Positions 16,117 to 24,228 of a stretch of DNA of 64,000 bases are shown here, piece by piece. The notes beneath the pieces were generated by a model that was not told the origin of the DNA, ran no database searches, and saw only the letters and a program-made list of their open reading frames with translations. The DNA is from Bacillus marasmi (GTDB lineage: Bacteria; Bacillota; Bacilli; Bacillales; Cytobacillaceae), in NCBI RefSeq assembly GCF_902168435.1, contig NZ_LR656180.1:1-64000 (forward strand). The letters are read 5' to 3'. The position numbers and the translations under genes were made by a program. Numbering within the stretch: position 1 is the first letter of the stretch; each line of letters begins with the position of its first letter.

Positions 16117-17768
16117 TAGATTAATAAATCTTCGTCATTATCGTCATTATCGTCATGAACATTGATTTCATATGGTTTTCTTGATGACGATAATTTTTGT
16201 ACACCGTCATCGACCACTTCTTCGGTCATATCTTTATCAATGGTTAACCTTTTATCTTGTACTGTTTGATTACTATATGACGTTAATGACGATGTATCTC
16301 CAACTCTCTCTAACTTTAATGTTTTTTTCATTTTATTTTCCCATTCGACATATAAATAGCCCATTTTCCTCAATGCCGGATTAATACGTCTTAATCGGTT
16401 TCTAACGTTCCTAGCTGTTGGCCATGATTTACTCCTTAATGTCCTGTCATCAGTAAAATAAGCTGCTTCCGCTAACAGTTGTGTAGCGTTTCCGATCCAT
16501 TTACCTTTTCTTTTGATTAATTCTAAAATTGAGCATGCGAATGGGTCTGATTCTATACCTTGTTCTATCGCCACATCACGATTGATTTGATAAATACGAA
16601 TAAACTCGCCTTTATCCCAATTTAGGGCTTCTTCTGCTGCTGTAATCCATAATGCAAAGTCTGCCATCCTCGGCTTATTTCCAAGTTCAGTGTGGGGTAG
16701 CACTTCAAGAGTTTTGCTAACTATTGTGCATAATGCACCTAGAATACTGTCTTTTTTGCTTGCGAAATTTTCCCAAAAGGTTTTCTCATCGGTTCTTCTT
16801 TTTTCCGGAATAGAGGGTAGGTTGATTACTATAGATCTATCCAATAAGTCCTGGCGTTTAGCTATATCATCAATTCCGTTCAATATGATTGGTCTCATAA
16901 TGTTAAATACAGATTCCTCATCATCAGTAAATAACTTTCGCGTTGACAGCCCACCGCCTGTTGAAACTTTGCAAAGAGCATCACTCATTTGGCTATTTAG
17001 GCCACTCAAATTATCGAAAGTTAATATCCAAGTATTGTTAGCCGCTATGGAAAGATCTCTTTCATCACTAGGTAATGCCCTTAACGAGAGCGCGCTTGGG
17101 TCTATCAATGATCTTAACACTTTGGTTGTGGTACTTTTCGCACTACCTTGTTCGCCTTGAATAGTGAGTATCGGAAATGGGGAATTTTCCCTAAATGTAG
17201 ATAATAGCCATGCTATAATTAACTTATAATCATCTTCTGAATTGTAATTAATGAATGATTTTAAATCATTTATATTCCCATCAACATTCGGTTTGGGGAG
17301 TGGCTGCATTATTTTGGACCGCTTAAAATAAACAGGATATTGATTAGTCACTCTCCAACCCTCTTTATTTATTTCAACTACCTCCCACCCATCATTGCAT
17401 AGATCCAGGTAAATACTATCTACGGTCTCTGCAATCCTTACATGAACCTTTTCTATTTTTCCTTCTAATCTCGCTTTTGCATCTAATGCCCTAAGAGCAT
17501 CTTGGAGTGCTTGATTACCCGGAACTTTGTCTTTGTTTTTATGGAGATTCATATATCTATAGGTCAATATGTCTCTAAAGCCGCTTGAGCGAATTGGCCA
17601 AACTTCATAATGACCTTTGACTTTTATCCTTGCATAAGAATTATCCTGTTCGTCATAAAACAAGGTAATATCAGAAGCTAGACCGACTAATATTTGTGAT
17701 TGTGTTTTCTTTTCTCCGTTATCATCATCTTCAAAATGTTCCTGTGGAATATTACTATTATTTTGCAT
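16116..17768 (-). CDS. Replication-type P-loop ATPase/helicase of the island
   Basis: This 550-residue protein has an N-terminal domain of about 160 residues (with a YARIKVKGHYEVWPIRSSG stretch), then an ATPase core: Walker A GEQGSAKSTTTK (about 210-221), Walker B-like WILTFDNLSG (about 258) and a sensor region RPIILNGIDDIA (about 300). A winged-helix-like basic region (NVRNRLRRINPALRKMGYL) and an acidic tail (DDNDDNDED) follow. This resembles the SF3/AAA+ replication proteins of phages and satellite islands. ATG 17768 is preferred (AGAGGTG about 10 nt upstream) over 17792, which lacks a site. It is first in a three-gene operon. Primase activity is not evident. Confidence 0.8.
   Translation of the reverse strand: MQNNSNIPQEHFEDDDNGEKKTQSQILVGLASDITLFYDEQDNSYARIKVKGHYEVWPIRSSGFRDILTYRYMNLHKNKDKVPGNQALQDALRALDAKARLEGKIEKVHVRIAETVDSIYLDLCNDGWEVVEINKEGWRVTNQYPVYFKRSKIMQPLPKPNVDGNINDLKSFINYNSEDDYKLIIAWLLSTFRENSPFPILTIQGEQGSAKSTTTKVLRSLIDPSALSLRALPSDERDLSIAANNTWILTFDNLSGLNSQMSDALCKVSTGGGLSTRKLFTDDEESVFNIMRPIILNGIDDIAKRQDLLDRSIVINLPSIPEKRRTDEKTFWENFASKKDSILGALCTIVSKTLEVLPHTELGNKPRMADFALWITAAEEALNWDKGEFIRIYQINRDVAIEQGIESDPFACSILELIKRKGKWIGNATQLLAEAAYFTDDRTLRSKSWPTARNVRNRLRRINPALRKMGYLYVEWENKMKKTLKLERVGDTSSLTSYSNQTVQDKRLTIDKDMTEEVVDDGVQKLSSSRKPYEINVHDDNDDNDEDLLI
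16132..16157. repeat. Short CGTCATTAT tandem repeats at the ATPase 3' end
   Basis: Two CGTCATTAT units and a CGTCATGAA sit head to tail, with further GTCATC and TGACGAT copies up to about 16295. They encode the acidic Asp/Asn tail, so coding constraint alone may explain them, but iterons inside or next to a replication gene are common in satellites. Confidence 0.35.
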
Positions 17769-17810
17769 TTGAATATAACACCTCTTCTTCATGCTAAATA
17801 AGTAAAATTA

Positions 17811-17837
17811 ACAGTCGACACGTGAACGTGCGACTGT
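17811..17837. terminator. Hairpin between regulators and ATPase gene
   Basis: ACAGTCG (17811-17817) / CGACTGT (17831-17837) with inner CACGT/ACGTG. A run of T follows on the plus strand; on the minus strand, the direction of the flanking genes, the tail is only TTAATTTTA. It may attenuate read-through from the regulators into the replication operon. Confidence 0.5.
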
Positions 17838-17851
17838 TTTTTTGCTTACTC

Positions 17852-18127
17852 TTACTTTTGGGCATAATAACGTAACCAATCTTGTATATCCCTTCGATTC
17901 AAACGAATAACTTGCCCTCGTCGAAAAAAGGGAATATCATTGCTTGCGATCATATTTCGAATCGTTGGTTCACTAACCTTTAGAAATTCCGCAGCTTCTC
18001 TTATCGTCATTACCTCAGTGCTACTTATTTGAAGATGCACTTCTTCCAGAATTTCTTGCAAAATTATTTTTAGGTCATCACGTTTAATAAGCAATACATC
18101 TGGCGGCAATTCAAAGTTAAGTTTCAT
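17852..18127 (-). CDS. Excisionase-family (AlpA/MerR-like) HTH protein
   Basis: This 91-residue protein has a C-terminal winged-helix excisionase domain: MTIREAAEFLKVSEPTIRNM followed by IASNDIPFFRRGQVIRLNRRDIQDWL (about residues 40-87). The N-terminal 35 residues are acidic and helical. Such proteins bend attachment-site DNA to direct excision, or regulate the int operon (AlpA type). The ATG at 18127 follows GGAGGAAAGGCA and overlaps the upstream HTH gene stop by 4 nt. It is the best candidate for the directionality factor acting with the integrase at 19546. Confidence 0.8.
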   Translation of the reverse strand: MKLNFELPPDVLLIKRDDLKIILQEILEEVHLQISSTEVMTIREAAEFLKVSEPTIRNMIASNDIPFFRRGQVIRLNRRDIQDWLRYYAQK

Positions 18128-18309
18128 TGCCTTTCCTCCAGCTTTTGTAGTTTAGACATCAAATCTTCCTTTTGTGCCGAATTCAGCTCCTTACGAAGCA
18201 TTCTGGAAAATACACTTTCACCAAACCCCAAAAATTCGCCAGCTTCCCACTGTGAATATCCTTTTGACTTAATGAGGTGTCTGATCTCTTGGTTTGCGGT
18301 GTGTTTCAA
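18124..18309 (-). CDS. Small HTH regulator (61 aa)
   Basis: This 61-residue protein has a Cro/XRE-like helix-turn-helix (IRHLIKSKGYSQWEAGEFLG then FGESVFSRMLRKEL), the size of a single-domain phage repressor or Cro. It starts at TTG 18309 with a G-rich site upstream, is divergent from the zinc-finger gene and coupled to the excisionase gene. It probably controls the intergenic operator region that holds the palindrome at 18404-18431, deciding between integrated and excised states. This is inferred from layout. Confidence 0.65.
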   Translation of the reverse strand: MKHTANQEIRHLIKSKGYSQWEAGEFLGFGESVFSRMLRKELNSAQKEDLMSKLQKLEERQ

Positions 18310-18367
18310 GCCGTAGCCCCCATTTCATTCAATGTACTCGAAACTCAAACCAACTCTTTAGTTGTGG

Positions 18368-18396
18368 TTGATGATGTTTCTAATTTATTGTATTAT
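18368..18396 (+). promoter_or_regulatory. Rightward island promoter (zinc finger-int)
   Basis: -35 TTGATG (18368-18373), a 17-nt spacer and -10 TATTAT (18391-18396), a good sigma-A promoter reading toward the zinc-finger protein and integrase. The palindrome at 18404-18431 begins at the expected transcription start, so repression there would block int. Confidence 0.7.
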
Positions 18397-18403
18397 TAAT
18401 TAG

Positions 18404-18431
18404 TAATCACTTAACCATAATAAAGTGATTA
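18404..18431. promoter_or_regulatory. Operator-like palindrome in the divergent control region
   Basis: TAATCACTT (18404-18412) and AAGTGATTA (18423-18431) form a perfect 9-bp inverted repeat around a 10-bp AT-rich centre. This is the form of a dimeric HTH-repressor site, directly downstream of the rightward -10. It could alternatively be an mRNA leader hairpin. Confidence 0.6.
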
Positions 18432-18453
18432 TCAAAAAGAAGGAGGTGTTTTA

Positions 18454-19479
18454 ATGGAGAGTAACACATTTATCAACAATTCCGTTTGGACCAGGCAACA
18501 GTACGAAATATCAAACGAGCATGGAATTGACTACATCATAATTAAGAGGGGATCTGAAAAGGCTGTTTACGAGCCGTTAAACCAAGAAATTTTATATTCC
18601 CGACCGAAGAATAAGCTGGAACACTTGAAATCTTCACCCCATGTGGCGCTAAGTAGAATTGATCCAAATAATTACGAGGATATTTTGTTTTTCGTAAACA
18701 CTTGGGGTCTTCTAGGCTTGAAGCACGTAGTAAAGTACAACGAAATAAATCTCCTAGCTGAATTGTTAAAAATCCCTCATTTCGGCTTGGAATTTCCGGA
18801 GATTCGAGAATTGTACCGCGACCGTACAAGGAGGAGAGGAGAGAGAGATCGTGAACCTCTTTTAGTTTTTCAGCAAGCTATAAGAGACTACCAGCAAATC
18901 ATCACAGAATTGGTGAAATATCGCGATTATAAGTTACCGATTGAATTCTACAGCAAAGGGAACAAAAAAGACTTCATTGAAAAAATGAGCCAAAATGAAG
19001 GGCCAAACTATCCAGGTGAAAACAATAGAAAACGTAAGGCAATCGAAAATGAGGTTGGGAAGGCATTAGTGCCGTTCTTAAAATTGAATGAAATGGTCAA
19101 AGACGTAAGTCCACAAATCTTTTGGAACGCAAAAGAAAGCAAAGGAATTATGGGATGGAGATTCACTTCGTTGCTTTCAGCAAATTACTTAAGATTACTT
19201 TTAGACTTTGGTGAAGGGAAAAGCTTTACACATTGCAAATGGAAAAACTGCAGAAAACCGTTTATTCCTAGGAATCCAGCAAATCAATATTGTGATGATA
19301 AGTGTCGAAATTCAGACAACACATATAGACACAAGTTGAATATTTGGTTAGGCAATATTAAGTCCGAATTTCCTAATCGTAATGAACAAGAGATTGAAAA
19401 CATATTCTATTCGTTAATTGAGGATGGTTTAAGTGGCGAAAAGAAAATCCTTAAGCGGATTAAACAAATTTTAGATTAA
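18454..19479 (+). CDS. CGNR/MYM-like zinc-finger protein of the island
   Basis: This 341-residue protein has a C-terminal treble-clef-like zinc motif: CKWKNCRKPFIPRNP then YCDDKCRNSDNTYRHK (C-x4-C ... C-x3-C, about residues 264-290). This resembles CGNR-type zinc fingers, which bind nucleic acid. The N-terminal 250 residues are helical and charged, with an Arg-rich RDRTRRRGERDRE patch near residue 125. The start is ATG 18454, with AAGGAGGTG at 9 nt. It lies 66 bp before int on the same strand. A DNA-binding or regulatory role in excision is plausible; function unknown. Confidence 0.75.
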   Translation: MESNTFINNSVWTRQQYEISNEHGIDYIIIKRGSEKAVYEPLNQEILYSRPKNKLEHLKSSPHVALSRIDPNNYEDILFFVNTWGLLGLKHVVKYNEINLLAELLKIPHFGLEFPEIRELYRDRTRRRGERDREPLLVFQQAIRDYQQIITELVKYRDYKLPIEFYSKGNKKDFIEKMSQNEGPNYPGENNRKRKAIENEVGKALVPFLKLNEMVKDVSPQIFWNAKESKGIMGWRFTSLLSANYLRLLLDFGEGKSFTHCKWKNCRKPFIPRNPANQYCDDKCRNSDNTYRHKLNIWLGNIKSEFPNRNEQEIENIFYSLIEDGLSGEKKILKRIKQILD

Positions 19480-19545
19480 ACGCACTTTTGCACTTTTAAG
19501 ATTAAGTCACTATAAAATTTACTTAAAGGGAAAGGAATGCACATT

Positions 19546-20697
19546 ATGGCATCATTTCAAAAGTATCAAACAAAGGAAGGCCTAAGGTGGTTGTTCAAAA
19601 TGTACACCACACCAGACCCGGAGACAGGAGAAAAAAAGCAAACAACACGTAGAGGATTTAAAACCAAAAAGGAAGCAATGGCTGCAGCAATAAAGCTGGA
19701 ACAGGAGGTCGCAAGCGGTGTAATGATTAATAACTGCAGCCTTACATATGAGGAGGTTTTCAATCAGTGGTTTGCCAACCACATTAAAACTATTAAAACA
19801 AGCACAAGGAAAACAATCGAATCCAAATTTAGAACTCATATACTTCCCCGGTTCGGAAAATTAAAAATTAAAGATATTAGCAAGGCATACTGCCAAAAGA
19901 TGATAAACGATGTTGCTGATACTATTGCATCTGTTAATGATATTAAGATCCAAGCGAACCAGGTATTTAAATATGCTGTTAAAATGGACATTATTTCAAG
20001 GAACCCAATGGAGCATGTTTCCATACCAAAACAGCAAAAGGAACAGTTAAATGAAGAAGATGAAGCTGACGAGCGTAATTATTGGACGAAAGATGAAGTG
20101 AGGAGATTTTTGTCCACATCCCAAAAGGAAATTTCATTTCGGGATCACGTTCTTTTTCACTTACTAATTTATACCGGAGCTCGAAAAGGCGAGCTTTTAG
20201 CACTAACTTGGGGTGATATTGATTTTGAAGTTGGCTCAATACGGCTATGGAAAACATTATTTCAAACCAATGGACAGCACCTTTTTCAGACGCCAAAAAC
20301 GAAGGAATCTAAGCGGTTAATTAGTTTAGACACCCAGACACTAACCTTACTTAAAAAGTGGCGTATAAGCCAAATAAAGGAGGAATTAGCACATGGAGAA
20401 ACAAATAGTGGCAATAACGTGGTTTTTACTAGGGATGATGGGACACCGTTACGTTTAGCTTATCTAAACGAAAAGCTAAATAGCTTGATTAAGAAACATG
20501 ATCTTCATCCCATTACCATTCATGGTCTTAGGCATACTCATGCTTCCCTTTTATTTGAAGCTGGAGCCAGCATCAAAGAGGTACAGGAACGACTAGGTCA
20601 CACCGATATTCAGATGACAATGAACATCTACACCCACGTAACAAATACTCTTAAAGAGCAAACAGCATCCAAATTTCAAAAGTACATCGAGCTGTAG
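19546..20697 (+). CDS. int: Tyrosine site-specific integrase
   Basis: This 383-residue integrase of the phage/ICE family has the full layout. An N-terminal AP2-like arm-binding domain (about 1-60; KYQTKEGLRWLFKMYTTPDP, then TRRGFKTKKEA) is followed by a SAM-like core-binding domain (about 65-160) and a catalytic domain. The catalytic set is visible: Arg in YTGARKGELLALTW, HGLRHTHASLLFE (His, Arg), LGHTDIQMTMNIYTHV (His and the nucleophile Tyr). ATG 19546 is preferred over 19537 because AAAGG lies 11 nt upstream of it but only 2 nt from the earlier ATG. It ends 115 bp from the attR core and converges on rpsI, the target gene. Confidence 0.95.
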   Translation: MASFQKYQTKEGLRWLFKMYTTPDPETGEKKQTTRRGFKTKKEAMAAAIKLEQEVASGVMINNCSLTYEEVFNQWFANHIKTIKTSTRKTIESKFRTHILPRFGKLKIKDISKAYCQKMINDVADTIASVNDIKIQANQVFKYAVKMDIISRNPMEHVSIPKQQKEQLNEEDEADERNYWTKDEVRRFLSTSQKEISFRDHVLFHLLIYTGARKGELLALTWGDIDFEVGSIRLWKTLFQTNGQHLFQTPKTKESKRLISLDTQTLTLLKKWRISQIKEELAHGETNSGNNVVFTRDDGTPLRLAYLNEKLNSLIKKHDLHPITIHGLRHTHASLLFEAGASIKEVQERLGHTDIQMTMNIYTHVTNTLKEQTASKFQKYIEL

Positions 20698-20700
20698 TTC

Positions 20701-20747
20701 ACGGTCAGATGTGGTCAAAGAAAATTTATATGGTCAAAATATGGTCA
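20701..20747 (+). promoter_or_regulatory. Right arm-type repeats (TATGGTCA)
   Basis: Four in-phase copies of the motif lie between int and attR: ACGGTCA (20701), GTGGTCA (20711) and the pair TATGGTCA-AAA-TATGGTCA (20729-20747). The last pair is identical to 6122-6140 beside attL. They are probable integrase or excisionase arm sites. Confidence 0.65.
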
Positions 20748-20765
20748 CGAGCATAATTTTGCAAC

Positions 20766-20794
20766 AAAAAAGACCCCCAAGCAAAATGCTTGAG
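20766..20794 (-). terminator. Island-borne terminator of rpsI
   Basis: On the minus strand CTCAAGC/GCTTGGG (20788-20794, 20776-20782) is followed by GGTCTTTTTTG. It lies just inside the element next to attR and replaces the native rpsI terminator left at 5897-5923. Confidence 0.8.
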
Positions 20795-20812
20795 AGCCTT
20801 TGAAGCGTTGAT

Positions 20813-20880
20813 AATTAACGTTTTGAGAACTGAGGTGCACGACGAGCGCCTTTAAGACCGTATTTTTTACGTTCTTTCAT
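20813..20880. mobile_element. attR: right 68-bp direct repeat, within rpsI
   Basis: Identical over 68 bp to 5944-6011. It covers the last 21 codons and stop of rpsI (from the Met of MKERKKYG), so integration restores a complete rpsI reading frame. Confidence 0.95.
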
Positions 20881-21207
20881 ACGAGCGTCACGAGTTAATA
20901 AGCCTGCACGCTTTAATGTTGGACGGAATTCTGGATCAGCTTGAAGTAACGCACGAGCGATACCGTGGCGGATAGCGCCAGCTTGACCAGTATAACCTCC
21001 ACCTTTAACGTTTACAAGCACATCGTAGCTACCTAAAGTTTCTGTAGCGTTTAATGGTTGTTTAACCACTTCACGTAATGCTTCGAATGGGATGTAATCT
21101 GTGATTTCACGATCGTTGATTGTGATTGTACCGTTACCTGGAACTAAACGTACACGAGCAACGGAGCTTTTACGACGACCAGTACCGATATATTGAACTT
21201 GTGCCAA
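20815..21207 (-). CDS. rpsI: 30S ribosomal protein S9
   Basis: At 130 residues S9 is the usual Bacillus length. Its basic C-terminal tail ([12 protein letters not shown]) reaches the ribosomal P site and contacts tRNA. The start is TTG (MAQVQYIG), with GAGGAGGT upstream. It is the second gene of rplM-rpsI. The 3' end is the integration target: its final 68 bp are duplicated at the far side of the island and the frame stays intact, so the essential protein is preserved. Confidence 0.98.
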   Translation of the reverse strand: MAQVQYIGTGRRKSSVARVRLVPGNGTITINDREITDYIPFEALREVVKQPLNATETLGSYDVLVNVKGGGYTGQAGAIRHGIARALLQADPEFRPTLKRAGLLTRDARMKERKKYGLKGARRAPQFSKR

Positions 21208-21228
21208 GTAAATAACCTCCTCTTAAAA

Positions 21229-21666
21229 TTATCCGCGAAGTGTATAAACTTCTGGTTTTTGTGCTTGTTGTTGGTGTTCGCTACCTGCATAAACGTGTAA
21301 TTTCTTGAACATTTGACGTCCAAGAGAATTCTTTGGAAGCATGCCTTTGATAGCAAGCTCTAACATTTGTTCAGGGTATTTTGTACGCATTTCAAGCGCT
21401 GTTCTTTGCTTTAATCCACCTGGGTGGTTTGTGTGACGATAGTAAATTTTATCAGTTAATTTTTTACCTGTAAGTTCGATCTTAGCTGCATTGATGATAA
21501 TAACATGATCACCAGTGTCAACATGTGGTGTAAAAGTTGGTTTATTTTTTCCACGTAAAATTGATGCTACTTCACTTGCAAGGCGACCTAAAGTTTGACC
21601 TTCAGCATCAATCACGTACCATTTACGTTCAATATTGTTTGAATTAGCCATAAACGTTGTACGCAT
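21229..21666 (-). CDS. rplM: 50S ribosomal protein L13
   Basis: This 145-residue L13 is an early 50S assembly protein bound to 23S rRNA. Family blocks are clear: [33 protein letters not shown] and [11 protein letters not shown]. The start is ATG 21666 after AGGAGGGAA, the same N-terminal form (MRTT.MAN) as in B. subtilis. It leads the rplM-rpsI pair, transcribed from its own promoter at 21769-21797 with a leader of about 95 nt that may bind L13. Confidence 0.98.
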   Translation of the reverse strand: MRTTFMANSNNIERKWYVIDAEGQTLGRLASEVASILRGKNKPTFTPHVDTGDHVIIINAAKIELTGKKLTDKIYYRHTNHPGGLKQRTALEMRTKYPEQMLELAIKGMLPKNSLGRQMFKKLHVYAGSEHQQQAQKPEVYTLRG

Positions 21667-21671
21667 GAATT

Positions 21672-21760
21672 TCCCTCCTAAATAATCTAATCAGATTGTC
21701 CATATATTATTTTTACACAAATTGCTCTTCCGGGGCTCATTGTGGGGTTAATATACATAC
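21672..21760 (-). ncRNA. Possible L13 autoregulatory leader
   Basis: An untranslated leader of about 95 nt lies between the predicted start and rplM. Just before the ribosome site it forms AATCT/AGATT (21693-21697 and 21684-21688). L13 leaders are known at this position in Bacilli; the match is by location and general form, and I could not align it to the family. Confidence 0.45.
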
Positions 21761-21768
21761 CGTTTTAT

Positions 21769-21797
21769 ATAATAACTTGTCGGTGGCAAATTGTCAA
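21769..21797 (-). promoter_or_regulatory. Promoter of rplM-rpsI
   Basis: On the minus strand: -35 TTGACA (21792-21797), a 17-nt spacer and -10 TATTAT (21769-21774), nearly consensus sigma-A, in the gap after truA. Confidence 0.85.
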
Positions 21798-21814
21798 CAC
21801 CAGGAATAGTTGCC

Positions 21815-22552
21815 TTAATAAAAAACTTCCCATAAATATAATCCATGTGCAGGAGCAGTTTTGCCTGCTTTTGTTCGATCGTGGCTTGCTAAAATGGCTG
21901 GAATAGTAGCGGCATCACGCTCTCCAGAACCAATCTCTAACAAAGTTCCAACCAAAATTCTCACCATGTTATATAAAAAACCATTACCAACAAATCGAAA
22001 TACGAGTAAATCTTCATCTTCTATCATGTCGATTTCATGAATCGTCCGAACTCGATCCTCAACTTCGGTTTTTGCTGAGCAAAAGCTAGTAAAATCGTGG
22101 GTACCTAGCAATAATTTTGATGCTGTTACGATTGCTTCTGTATTTAATGGATATTTAAATTGATAGGCAAAATTATGCTGAAACGGATCACGAATCGTAG
22201 ATAAGTGTAAATAATAGCGATATTCCTTAGCAATAACATCGAACCTTGCATGAAAATCATTTGGTGCAGCTTCAGTTTTTAGCACTGATATATCGTGCGG
22301 CAGCAGCGTATTTAGAGCAATTGTCCACTTCTCTACCGGTATTTTTAACGGTGAATCAAAGTGGATTACCTGACCTTTAGCATGCACACCTGCATCCGTT
22401 CTTCCCGACGCAAAAATCCGCACCTGTTCACCCTTATGAAGCTTTTGCAAAGCCGACTCAAATTCACTCTGGACTGTTCGTTTATTCGGCTGAACTTGAT
22501 AGCCTGAAAATGCCGTCCCGACATATGCGATTACACATTTATAACGTTGCAT
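21815..22552 (-). CDS. truA: tRNA pseudouridine(38-40) synthase TruA
   Basis: This 245-residue enzyme converts U38-U40 of the tRNA anticodon stem to pseudouridine. The catalytic Asp lies in [18 protein letters not shown] (about residue 53), and [20 protein letters not shown] is the family C-terminal block. It follows ecfT by 12 bp at the end of the ecfA1-ecfA2-ecfT-truA unit, the standard Bacillus arrangement. Confidence 0.97.
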   Translation of the reverse strand: MQRYKCVIAYVGTAFSGYQVQPNKRTVQSEFESALQKLHKGEQVRIFASGRTDAGVHAKGQVIHFDSPLKIPVEKWTIALNTLLPHDISVLKTEAAPNDFHARFDVIAKEYRYYLHLSTIRDPFQHNFAYQFKYPLNTEAIVTASKLLLGTHDFTSFCSAKTEVEDRVRTIHEIDMIEDEDLLVFRFVGNGFLYNMVRILVGTLLEIGSGERDAATIPAILASHDRTKAGKTAPAHGLYLWEVFY

Positions 22553-22564
22553 TGTTATACCTCA

Positions 22565-23362
22565 TTACGTTCTTAAAAAATAAGCGACAACAGCTACTAC
22601 CGCAAGAATAAGCAGCATTATTGAATCGCTCATGCCCCACTTTAACAAACGATATTTCGTTCTTCCTTCCCCGCCTCGGTATCCTCTTGCCTCCATGGCT
22701 ACCGCGAGCTCCTCAGCCCGTTTAAACGAACTAATAAATAACGGTATTAATAAGGGGACGATTGCTTTAACGCGTTCTTTCATCGGCCCGCTCGTAAACT
22801 CGACTCCACGGGCAATTTGCGCTTTCATGATTTTATCCGTTTCCTGCATAAGTGTAGGGATAAATCGCAATGATATCGACATCATCAGCGCTAATTCATG
22901 AACCGGAAATTTTACTTTTTTAAGAGGGCCTAATAGCGTCTCAAGTCCATCGGTAATTTCGATTGGCGTCGTCGTTAAGGTTAATAAAGACGTCATTAAA
23001 ATCAACAGGAAGAAGCGTATCGAAATAAAAATCCCTTGCCGTAAACCATTTTCGTAAATCTTCAAAGGTCCAAGCTCATATAATAGTGCTCCGCCTTTTG
23101 TTAAAAAGATATGCAGCAATAGTGTAAATAAAATTAGCCATAATACAGGCTTTAACCCACCATATAGAAACCTTATCGAAATCTTCGAACTAGCGACCAT
23201 CAATAATGTATAAGCTGTTAAAATTCCGTAAGTAATCGGATTATTGGCAATAAAGACGATACAAACAAATAAAAATACGAGTGTCAGCTTGGAACGGGGA
23301 TCCATCCGATGAATAATTGAATCGGCAGGAACATAACGACCGAAAATCATCTTATCCATCAT
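22565..23362 (-). CDS. ecfT: ECF transporter T component (EcfT)
   Basis: This 265-residue membrane component of the group II energy-coupling factor transporter, shared by several vitamin-specific S proteins, shows about five to six hydrophobic segments. Two coupling-helix Ala-Arg-Gly motifs (IARGVEF and EARGYRGG) dock into the two ATPases. It overlaps ecfA2 by 4 nt (ATGA). The substrate is set by S components encoded elsewhere. Confidence 0.96.
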   Translation of the reverse strand: MMDKMIFGRYVPADSIIHRMDPRSKLTLVFLFVCIVFIANNPITYGILTAYTLLMVASSKISIRFLYGGLKPVLWLILFTLLLHIFLTKGGALLYELGPLKIYENGLRQGIFISIRFFLLILMTSLLTLTTTPIEITDGLETLLGPLKKVKFPVHELALMMSISLRFIPTLMQETDKIMKAQIARGVEFTSGPMKERVKAIVPLLIPLFISSFKRAEELAVAMEARGYRGGEGRTKYRLLKWGMSDSIMLLILAVVAVVAYFLRT

Positions 23363-24228
23363 AATAGGTTCCCTCCTTGATAATAAGAGGTAATGGCTTC
23401 AGTAAGCTCTTCCATTGTTAAATAAGGCTTGGCTAATTTTATCCCAAGACGTTGCTCAAATTTTTGCTGGAAGCGAATAACTTCAGGAACATCCAAACCT
23501 AATTCTATTAAGCCTTCAGGTGAAGAGAAAATTTCCTCGGGTGTCCCCTGTCGATAAACCTCCCCTTTATGCATAACAAAAATTCGATCAGCATATCGGG
23601 CAGCATCCTCCATACTATGAGTAACTACAACCGTTGAAAGAGCTCTTTCTTGATGAAGTCGATAAAACATATCCATTATTTCCTTACGTCCACGCGGATC
23701 TAAACCTGCAGTTGGTTCATCTAACACAATGACGTCTGGTTCCATAGCTAACACACCTGCAATCGCAACCCGGCGCATTTGCCCTCCAGATAAATCAAAA
23801 GGTGATCTTTGAAGAATGGTTTCATCTAGGCCAACCTGATGAATAGCAGCCTGAGCTCGCTCTTTGGCAACCGCTTCTGACACTCCGAAATTCATTGGTC
23901 CAAAGCATATGTCCTTTTCAACCGTTTCTTCAAATAACTGATGCTCCGGGAACTGGAATACAATTCCGACCTTTTGCCTAATCGACTTTAAATTCTTTTC
24001 CTTTTTATTCGCCGTTATCAGTCGGTCACCTATTTTTACCTCGCCCTTAGAAGGGAGTAATAACGCATTAAGATGTTGTAGAACTGTGGATTTTCCTGAA
24101 CCAGTGTGACCAATAATCGCAATGAAAGAGCCTGATGGAATTTCAATCGTAACATTTTGAATTGCTAGCCTTTCAAACGGTGTACCTCGCTGGTAACGAT
24201 GCTCTACTTGTTGGAGTGAAATTTCCAT
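23359..24228 (-). CDS. ecfA2: ECF transporter ATPase EcfA2
   Basis: This 289-residue ABC ATPase has Walker [10 protein letters not shown] (about 40), Q-loop FQFPEHQLF, signature LSGGQMRR, Walker [14 protein letters not shown] and the H-switch VVTHSME. With EcfA1 it forms the asymmetric motor that drives EcfT tilting and vitamin uptake. The start overlaps the end of ecfA1 by 25 nt. A YQGG C-terminal segment precedes the ecfT overlap. Confidence 0.96.
   Translation of the reverse strand: MEISLQQVEHRYQRGTPFERLAIQNVTIEIPSGSFIAIIGHTGSGKSTVLQHLNALLLPSKGEVKIGDRLITANKKEKNLKSIRQKVGIVFQFPEHQLFEETVEKDICFGPMNFGVSEAVAKERAQAAIHQVGLDETILQRSPFDLSGGQMRRVAIAGVLAMEPDVIVLDEPTAGLDPRGRKEIMDMFYRLHQERALSTVVVTHSMEDAARYADRIFVMHKGEVYRQGTPEEIFSSPEGLIELGLDVPEVIRFQQKFEQRLGIKLAKPYLTMEELTEAITSYYQGGNLL

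Noticed and set aside
16690-17160. 156-aa plus-strand frame within the replication ATPase gene
   Set aside because: It is antisense to the conserved ATPase core and has no start signals.
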